Origin: Lolium rigidum
Lineage: Eukaryota > Streptophyta > Magnoliopsida > Poales > Poaceae
Direction of reading: 5' to 3'
DNA: 64,000 nt
NCBI RefSeq assembly: GCF_022539505.1
Contig: NC_061514.1
Location: 336,085,090-336,149,089, forward strand
Shown piece by piece: positions 56,910 to 64,000 of this stretch. Both the position numbers and the translations under genes were made by a program. The stretch's first letter is position 1. Each line of letters begins with the position of its first letter. A model generated the notes under the pieces. That model was given only the letters and a program-made list of their open reading frames with translations, made no database searches and was not told where the DNA came from.

Positions 56910-58585
56910 GCCTCTGTAACCTAGGCGATCAACAGTTGGACACTAAACTACAAAGGAAGGCAATGTCTAAGTTGGTGGGGTTACAATTTCATTTTCAGTA
57001 CAAGAAGGGAGTGGAAAATGGTGCAGCTGATGCTTTATCTCGTGTTGGTCATCTTTTGACAGCAAATGCATTGTCTGTCTATCAACCTGAATGGCTTCAG
57101 GAAGTGATGAACTCTTATACGACTGATGCCGCAGCTCAAAGGTTACTGGCTCAGTTAGCCATTACCAGTCCTGATGCAGATGGTTACTCCTTGAATCAAG
57201 GGGTCATTGGCTACCAGGGTCGCTTGTGGATTGGCGAAAACACAGCATTAAGAACTAAACTAATCAGTGCGATGCACAGTAGTGTTGTAGGGGGGATTCT
57301 GGTGTTACTGCTACATATCATAGAGTGAAGAATCTATTTGCTTGGAAAGGTCTTAAGGCTGCTGTCAGTGACTTTGTGCATCAGTGTCAAGTGTGTCAAC
57401 ATTCTAAGCACGAGAACACGAAGATAGCAGGTAAACTGGAACCACTACCAATTCCAGAGGAACCATGGCATGACATTACCATGGACTTCATCGAAGGATT
57501 GCCAAAGTCTGAGGGCTTTGATGTGATCATGGTCATTGTGGACAGATTGACTAAGGTAGCTCATTTCGTTCCTTTGCGACATCCGTTTTCGGCACAACAA
57601 GTGGCACAAGCTTTTTGGGACAATATTATTAAGCTTCATGGTGTTCCACATACAATTGTGTCTGATAGGGACAAAGTATTCACCAGTGATGTGTGGAGGA
57701 AAATGATGGATGCAGCTGGCACAAAGTTACATTATTCTACGGCATATCACCCTCAAACGGATGGTCAAACTGAGAGGGTGAATCAATATTTAGAGATGTA
57801 TCTGCGTTGTGCTATTCATGACACACCTAATCAGTGGAGACGATGGTTACTAGCTGCAGAGTTCTGGTACAATTCCAGCCATTATGCGTCGCTTAACTGC
57901 TCTCCTTTCAAAGCATTATTTGGCAGAGACCCACACATGGGGTCAATGTTGCAATGGGATAACACTGATGATGCTTCTGATACTGAGATTGACTGGTTGA
58001 CTCATACTGAAGTTCTTCGTGCCCATTTGAATCGTCCTCAAGCACGGTTTAAGAAGCAAGCAGATCGCCTTCGCTCTGAACGTGAGTTTGAAGTTGGTGA
58101 AAGGGTTTTGCTCAAGTTGCAACCCTCAATCATCAGTGGTTAATCGACCTTGTCGGAAACTGGCACATAAATACTTTGGACCTTTCAACATTGAACAGAA
58201 GTTTGGTTCATTGGCTTACAAGTTGAAACTACCAGTCAATAGTTGCATCCATCCGGTGTTTCACGTCTCCCAGTTGAAGCCGTATACACCAGATTATACT
58301 CCAGTTTTTGCAGATTTGCCCAAGCCACCAGACCTGACTAAAGCTGATGTTGAGCCTGAAGTCATTCTAGAGCGTCGTATGATGAAGAAAGGCGATCTAC
58401 CAGTGGTGCAAATGTTGGTGAAATGGTCGACGCTTCCTGAATCGTCTGCTACATGGGAAGACTATGAGGTCCTTCACCGTCGCTACCCAGATGCTACAAT
58501 TTGGGAAGGAGCCGCTTTTCAAGGAGAGGACAATGTCACACCTGTACCTGTACCTGTACCTGATATAGCCAACGACAATGTGTGA
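56910..58585 (+). pseudogene. Chromovirus-type Gypsy pol: RNase H end, integrase, chromodomain
   Basis: The 5' part is missing. The first segment ends RNase H (FHFQYKKGVENGAADALSRV) and enters the integrase zinc region; a one-base loss near 57297 shifts the frame. The integrase follows: CQVCQHSK, catalytic Asp in DITMDFIEGLPK, Asp in VSDRDKVFTS and Glu in GQTERVNQYL at D-35-E spacing. A second frameshift near 58130 leads to the C-terminal region (GPFNIEQKFGSLAYKLKLP, HPVFHVSQLKPY) and a chromodomain-like end (EVILERRMMKKGDLPVVQML, VKWSTLPESSATWEDYEVL). Chromodomains steer integration toward marked chromatin. Integrase after RNase H plus a chromodomain identifies a chromovirus; the short LTR suggests the Reina lineage. 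The stop at 58583-58585 lies inside the LTR. Confidence 0.88.
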
Positions 58586-58825
58586 GACTTACAGGTCCAT
58601 GTGTGACTTGACTAATTAGCTGGGCCATTGCCTGTGCATTTGGCCGTGGGCCGGAAAAAAGGGTATCAATATAAACCCTGAACCTGTATGTTGCGGAGTA
58701 CGAGGAATAGAACTTGGTGACGTATCTCTCTTCTTCCAGCTCTGTTCGCTCATCCCCTGCTTGCTTCTCCCATCTCCCTCTACTTCCATGTCCGATCTCG
58801 CCTAGATCAAGGGGAGTTCGTGACA
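58534..58825 (+). repeat. Chromovirus 3' LTR (292 bp)
   Basis: Begins TGTCACACCTG and ends TTCGTGACA, giving a 6-bp inverted TGTCAC/GTGACA. A polypurine tract AAGGAGAGGACAA (58521-58533) directly precedes it. A TATA-like ATCAATATAAACC lies near 58667. GAGAG follows at 58826-58830; its partner is not in view. Confidence 0.75.
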
Positions 58826-59003
58826 GAGAGGGGGGGGGGGGGATCTACTTGGCTCACTTTGACACGTACAACCGCCTCAGCTCGTTTGCCATCCAAGCCT
58901 AGTCGCTCCCCTGTCCCGCGTTGTGGCTCTTATCTTCCGCAGCTGCAAGTTGATTACAATTTTGTATATGATGCTAGCAGTAGCAGGATGTCTCAATACT
59001 ATA
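58826..59003. other. Short flank with a 13-G run
   Basis: A homopolymer of 13 G (58830-58842) is followed by mixed sequence. No gene recognised. Confidence 0.5.
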
Positions 59004-60224
59004 GATGGCCGTTCCCGAGCCAGGTCGGCCAGGGCGACGGCCCAAGGCCCCCGGCCGCTTGGGGCCCCGTACTAGGCCATGGCACGACTCAATCACCGAG
59101 GCTCAACAAAATTATGAAGGCACCGCTTCACCGCTGACCAATTCCAGTCTTCCAACATATGTACTCCCTCTGTCTCGGTTTAACAGGCACGCACACAGTT
59201 TAAGACAAACTTTGACCATTGATTTGGTCAACAAAATATAATTTTATGTCTACAAAATCTATATCATTAGATTCGTATGCTAAAAAGTTTTCCAGTGATA
59301 TAATTTTTGTGACATATATTTCATATTTTATTGATCAAAATAATGGTAAAAGCAATTTCTTAAACTAGGTATGTGCCTGTTAAACTGAGACGGAGGTAGT
59401 AGTATACCATGTTTAGCTCGGAGTTTACATTGCTCTCCCCGAAACGCCGCTGCCTGTGCCAGATGGTTATATATTGCGGTGCTTGTGTTGCGGTATACCG
59501 ATGGAGGAGCCAGGAGGCCCCAACCGAATGTCAAAAAATCCAAAAGCTCTCCATTGATAGTTGCAACAGCTGCAAATCCCTCCTATATCCAGTTCTCCCT
59601 TTACATATACGGTGAGTCTTCTTGAATATCTTCACCGGTCAATCGTCCAAACTAGCTAGCCAATGGTATTGAAAAAAAGGCTTATGAATTTAGCCTTTTA
59701 ATAACTAGCGATTCAGATGATTAGTCTTTTTTTTTTCTGCATCAACCTAAGAGTTCCGCTGGTTTGATTAATTTGATTATCTAGGTCCACTTGGCACCAA
59801 GTTTCTAAGCATGGTTTACTTTTCTTTTTAGGGCATTTTTACATCTTTGAAGATTTGATTTTTTTTCCGTGGAGCCTGTTTTTTGAGTCGTTGCTCAGTT
59901 ACAAATATCAGGGTGTTGTTCTTTCCAAACAACTTGTAGTTTTTATATTTTAATTTGCATAATTAGAATGTCATCTAGAATACTTTATCTAGCTAGAAGC
60001 AAAAAAGGGAGATAAATAGATGAGGTGATTGGAAAAAAAAAGGAAATAGACACATTTTTAAAACTGACTAATAATCATGTTTACATCTTTGTTCATATCA
60101 AATAGGTCAAGCGCTCAAATTCGACGAAGAAAAATAAAATTCATCTTTACGCCGTAGGCATAGCCGCATAGGGCCTCCACTTGTTTCTTGCCCTAGGCCC
60201 CCTGAATCCACAGGAACGGCCCTG
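59004..60224. mobile_element. Possible hAT-like non-autonomous element
   Basis: The left end has GGCCGTTCCCG and a GC-rich CCAAGGCCCC block; the right end, reverse complemented, reads CAGGGCCGTTCCTG with GGGGGCCTAGGGC. These paired GC-rich ends resemble hAT elements of grasses. No 8-bp duplication was found (ATACTATA against GTTTCAAC), so the borders are uncertain. No transposase frame. A Stowaway element is nested inside. Confidence 0.35.
59164..59399. mobile_element. Stowaway MITE (Tc1/Mariner), 236 bp
   Basis: Left end CTCCCTCTGTCTCGGTTTA; right end, reverse complemented, CTACCTCCGTCTCAGTTTA. The ends are flanked by TA at 59162-59163 and 59400-59401. Inverted repeats of about 27 bp (through ACAGGCAC), AT-rich interior and TA target are diagnostic of Stowaway. 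Confidence 0.92.
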
Positions 60225-60409
60225 GTTTCAACGTCTGGAGTAAAACAATTTAGCATCATGCCCTCTTAGATTGTACAATATATTAGTGGAGAATTACATT
60301 GTTATTTGAATACGATTCTGCAATAATTTAGTATCATGCCCTCTTAGAATCTGAATCATCAACAAGTGCTATAGGCAGAAAACCTTTTGGATTTTCTTTG
60401 TGAACATAC
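60225..60409. other. AT-rich sequence with a 78-bp-spaced duplication
   Basis: ATTTAG-ATCATGCCCTCTTAGA occurs near 60248 and 60326 with one base change. No gene recognised beyond the exon-like stretch described next. Confidence 0.4.
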
Positions 60410-60537
60410 CTTGGTCTGTATTCCTTTATTCGAAATGGGGGCTCTTGAGCTGAATCTACCACCAGTGGATGATGCAACCGGAGATCTTTTTGGGCCTGCA
60501 CTCGTACACACCGAGTTCGAACTAGATTGCCTTTCAA
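60334..60537 (-). other. Exon-like minus-strand ORF, unassigned
   Basis: A 67-codon frame ([18 protein letters not shown], then PPFRIKEYRPRYVHKENPKG, ending DDSDSKRA). It has protein-like composition and possible splice signals on minus: CTCCTGGCAG before it (60546-60555) and AAG/GTATGT within it (near 60410). I do not recognise the protein. It could be an exon of a divergent gene head-to-head with the MATH-BTB gene, or a captured fragment. Confidence 0.3.
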
Positions 60538-60559
60538 ATCACCTGCCAGGAGAAGAAGC

Positions 60560-60952
60560 TGGACTTTACCAACGGTTACCTCATGTATCTACCATGCGCC
60601 ATCACTAACTGACGCCACGGGCCCACGAAAAGTTCTTCGCGCATCAGGCGGCTCGGCGCGGGACCACCACGTAAGCCAAGCCAAGCCGAGTAGGCAAGTC
60701 CCACAAGGCAAGGTACCCCTGGCCTGGCCGTCTGACACCTCTGACCGACTGCCTCCCCACCATTTATTATCGCCCACCCAACCCAACCCCAACCAAGACC
60801 ACCACAAGCCAAACACGACCACCACCTCCTCCTCCCTCCTCCGTCATCCGCTCCCCCAAATCGCCGGAATCCGCCGCCCGCCCCACCGGAATCCGGCGCC
60901 GCCCCGCCCCGATCCGCCCGATCCGCGCCGGATCCCCTCACCCCCACCTCCG
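60560..60952 (+). promoter_or_regulatory. Promoter and 5' UTR of the MATH-BTB gene
   Basis: A weak TATA-like TTTATTAT (60763-60770) is followed by C-rich, CCA/CCT-rich sequence typical of grass 5' UTRs. No ATG occurs between this box and the chosen start. The exact transcription start is not determinable here. Confidence 0.45.
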
Positions 60953-63900
60953 ATGGGCACGGGCCGAACCAGCCGCGGCGGGCCCTCCACCGCCACCCCC
61001 GCAGGCCGGCCCTACCCGCCGATCTCCGCCCCACCGCACGCCCCCACCCCAACCTCCTCGCCACCCCCCTCCGAGACGGCCTCCACCTCCGTCACCAAGA
61101 CCGTCAACGGCTCGCACCACTTCAAGATCGCGGGCTACTCGCTGGCCAAGGGGATCGGCGTCGGCAAGTACATCGCGTCCGAGTCCTTCACCGTCGGGGG
61201 GTTCGAGTGGGCCATCTACTTCTACCCCGACGGCAAGAGCGCCGAGGACGGCGCCGCATACGTCTCGCTCTTCATCGCGCTCGCGTCCGAGGGCACCGAC
61301 GTGCGCGCGCTATTCGAGCTCACGCTCGTCGACCAGAGCGGCAAGGGCCAGGACAAGGTGCACACGCACTTTGGGAGGTCGCTCGAGGGTGGGCCCTACA
61401 CCCTAAAGTACCGCGGAAGCATGTGGTAAGTATCCTTGACTTGCGCTGGAACATTTGGGTCAGATGGATTGATAGGAGCATACGCACTTATTTTCTGTTG
61501 CTTGCAGAGTTCCTGTTATTCTTCAGTATAGGTGGAATGACTAATATTTACCATTACTTCTCTGACTAGGTGTTGTTGATATGTATATGCACTTATTTCT
61601 GCTGCTTGCAGAGTTTCTGTCATTTTTTTACTATAGTTGGAAACTTGGAATGGCTAATAATTGCCAGTATTTCTCGAGTAGGAACTGTTGATGTATATGT
61701 TAAAAGTAATGTGTTTGTTGGTGGCAATTACTCTTAGAAATTTTGACAGATTTGTATGCAGACTGAACGATTTTTAGGGTTAGAAGCCGCAGTTGCGCTT
61801 AGTATTTTCCTAATGCGATAATAAATGGAGTAGGAGTTGTTGATATATGTGTTAAAAGTACTACTGGGCTAGTTGGTGGCCATTAGTCTTGAGAACTTCT
61901 GACAGATTTGCATTCAGACTGAAGCATTTTTAGGTTTAGCTCAGAGTTGTGTTTAGGGTTTTCCTAATAATGCATTGGAGGGGAATTGTATTAGTGCATC
62001 AGTACTATTAGGTGTCCGAGACTGCGTGGAGTGCTACGTGCTATTGCTACTGCTGCCCGTGAGCTTGTGTTCAATTTCTGTTTGTTTTGATCAGATGGCT
62101 CGGTTCGTTCTTCTAGAGGCGTAGTGGATTCCATTCATCTGTTTCACTCTGCAACCACTTAGCTATGTAGGTGCTCTGCATGTCTGTTCATGCTTTGGAA
62201 TTAGAGTTGTTATGCATGATATTTCTTTGAGGGTCGATTTATTGGCGCTAATTGCTACCCTTTTTTAGGTTAGATGATCATTTTTTTCTCAATCTGCAAT
62301 TCCGCACCACGAATTTTTTGCTTCCTTTTTAGCTTGTGGTCAGTAAGTCTGTCTACGGTAGCATGGTCGGTCTACAAACGTTTTGGTACCGATTGGGTTA
62401 TATTTGTTGTTTTGATAACCATGGAGTAAGTTATGTGTAGACCATGTTCCATATGGCCTGCCATTATTCCACAATTAGCGTTGACAGCAAAATTTGATGA
62501 TATCAGTTCCGTTCCACTTCCTTTCGAGATACACATGTTGATTCACATGGGCATCTGATGGCCTTTCAAGTATCCCTTTTGTTGTTTGGATTTGGACTGA
62601 ACAAATTGCTTATATGGCTCTGGAGTATTAATGTAGATTTTCCTTTATTATCTGTGTGTTCAAATTATTGAATGCTACTTTACCCTGATACGCGATACAT
62701 GTATGGCAGTTCAGTATTCTCCAAAAGCATGGATACTTTGATATGATAACATAGACTTACAGTTACAGTAACAATTATGGAGGTAGAGTAAGAATGTACC
62801 TTTTTAACACAAAAACTGAATGCTAATGTGGACAGAGGCATATATCACAATGTTATTTGCTGCTCACTACTGATGCTAAAAAATGTGCTAGACAGACAGC
62901 ATATATTCTGCAGACATTGCCGTGAAAACCAGAATTCCGATAAATAAAGTTGAGACATCTCTTATTTTCCAAGAGTGCAAATGTTCAGAGTGCATGTTCC
63001 TATATTTTTAATTCTTAAATAATAAGAAATTGAAAGTGTGTACTCTTATCTTTTTGAGTTTTCCGCAACAACACCAGCTAGTTGCTGACTTTGATCACTG
63101 AGGATTGGGTTTTTCCTGATTGATCTTTGGTGGGGTTGTGTTGATTGTGTGTTCCTTGTAAGTTAGAAATTGTGACCATCTAGGACAATATTGTAGTTTC
63201 TTCTGGGATATGATTGTAGTTTCTTTGTAACATGCAGTTCATCATGTGTAGATTTTTTTTTGGATGTTATATATTTTGGTACAACACAAATTATAAAGCA
63301 CTGCAACCTCGCAAATAACTTACCTTTCTGCGCACCTTGCAGGGGTTACAAACGTTTCTTCAAACGATCTGGCCTGGAAACATCAGATTATCTTAAAGAT
63401 GATTGCCTTTTAGTGAACTGCACCGTTGGTGTTGTTCAATCACACACTGAAGGGCCAAAGATATACAGGATACCAGTGCCACAATCAAACATGTCTCAGC
63501 ATATTGGGCATCTGCTGAGTAGTGGAAAGAGAACGGACATCACATTTGAAGTCGACGGGGAGATGTTTCCTGCTCACAAGGTGGTACTTGCGGCCCGATC
63601 GCCAGTTTTTAGGGCCCAGCTTTTTGGGCCCATGAAAGATAAAAACATGAGGTGCATAACAATTGAAGACGTGGAGGCTCCTGTCTTCAAGGTGACTCTC
63701 CTTTTATTTTGTTTCATTTTGCTTAACTTACATTCCTTTCTGTCCCATCTAGTTTGTTACCACCATAGTCTGTTACCGCCACAATGTCTTGTGGCTTTTT
63801 CCGCGCTATCATTTTTCTACATTGCATCATCAAGGTGATACAAGGAATTTACTTTTCTATAAAGCAACATGGTTGAAACACAACTTCAGTTGGCGGCAGT

Positions 63901-64000
63901 GGTGAATGTAGAATGTTGCTGCTGTGATGAAGTATAATAATACTGAAAAAAATGTGAGAGGTTGGTGTAACTATGAAGTGATATCATTTTCAGATGGTCT
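60953..64000 (+). CDS. MATH-BTB domain protein (BPM type), 5' part of gene
   Basis: Substrate adaptor for CUL3 ubiquitin ligases: in the plant BPM family MATH binds the target protein and BTB binds CUL3. Coding exons are 60953-61425, 63343-63691 and the first bases of exon 3 (63994-64000); the gene runs off the window. The junctions are consensus: donor GTAAGT after ATGTG, acceptor TTGCAG, donor GTGACT, acceptor TTTTCAG. The split codon restores Trp158, and exon 2 ends on a codon boundary. Start [13 protein letters not shown] heads a Pro/Ser/Thr-rich N-terminus of about 45 residues. MATH spans about 48-185 ([63 protein letters not shown]). BTB begins about 208 ([40 protein letters not shown]) and is incomplete at 274 when exon 2 ends. 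Exon 1 is very GC-rich, normal for grasses. No defect is visible, so it is probably functional. Confidence 0.93.
61426..63342 (+). other. Intron 1 of the MATH-BTB gene (1917 bp)
   Basis: T-rich, with consensus ends. It contains two local tandem duplications: about 104 bp (ACGCACTTA at 61482 and ATGCACTTA at 61586) and about 152 bp (61681 onward and 61833 onward, sharing GTTAAAAGTA and CTGACAGATTTG). No transposon or RNA gene recognised. Confidence 0.85.
63692..63993 (+). other. Intron 2 of the MATH-BTB gene (302 bp)
   Basis: Starts GTGACT and ends TTTTCAG; T-rich as plant introns are. Exon 3 opens in frame with ATG GTC. Confidence 0.75.

Noticed and set aside
60527..60952. Earlier in-frame ATG (60527) extending the MATH-BTB protein by 142 residues
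   Set aside because: The extension covers the promoter-like and C-rich leader region, has low-complexity Pro/Thr content and no domain; start 60953 fits the family's N-terminal length.

Overview
The window is a repeat-saturated piece of a plant nuclear genome, almost certainly a Pooideae grass (wheat, barley, oat or ryegrass group). The reasons are an Angela/BARE-type Copia LTR beginning with GGAGATATGCCC, many Gypsy LTRs beginning TGATACGTC with a tRNA-Asp primer site, a Stowaway MITE, LINE debris, and a GC-rich first exon of a MATH-BTB gene typical of grasses. There are no bacterial-style operons, CRISPR arrays or structural RNA genes. Three runs of exactly 100 N (16367-16466, 32110-32209, 49801-49900) show that four contigs are joined by scaffolding.

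Contig 1 (1-16366): a minus-strand LTR remnant carries a solo LTR with its target duplication (1500-3724). Next come a LINE-like GC-rich stretch, a PIF/Harbinger element with TTA duplications (5959-7162) that carries a broken ORF, and a hAT-like MITE split by a complete but frameshifted Copia element (8120-14486, duplication TTAGC). The contig ends with a minus-strand LINE ORF2 tail (15656-15935) followed by the terminal repeat of a Mutator-like element.

Contig 2 (16467-32109): nested Gypsy LTRs, two of them in inverted orientation, lie inside a LINE (17112-20655). A low-copy-looking stretch (about 20.7-24.5 kb) follows and contains an unannotated 55-residue membrane-peptide gene on the minus strand (22971-23138). 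Then come a LINE fragment interrupted by the other end of the Mutator-like element, a GC-rich tandem repeat inside that element, an Angela element truncated in its integrase, and the 3' end of a Gypsy element. The two Mutator ends, their 9-bp duplications and the two LINE halves fit together only if contig 1 is inverted relative to contig 2.

Contig 3 (32210-49800): a stack of mostly minus-strand, non-autonomous Gypsy elements. They have gag or gag-protease ORFs, no reverse transcriptase or integrase, and long conserved 3' non-coding regions. Two solo LTRs with perfect duplications (39397-40699 and 42076-43508) are nested in one of them. One LTR (45655-47357) looks like a chimera of two LTR families.

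Contig 4 (49901-64000): a four-layer nest (Gypsy F in Gypsy G in LTR E in a chromodomain Gypsy) is followed by a hAT-like element carrying a Stowaway MITE. The one clear host gene comes last: a plus-strand MATH-BTB (BPM-type) CUL3 adaptor gene that starts at 60953 and runs off the right edge. Apart from this gene and the small ORF near 23 kb, nearly all recognisable coding matter is transposon-derived and mostly broken.
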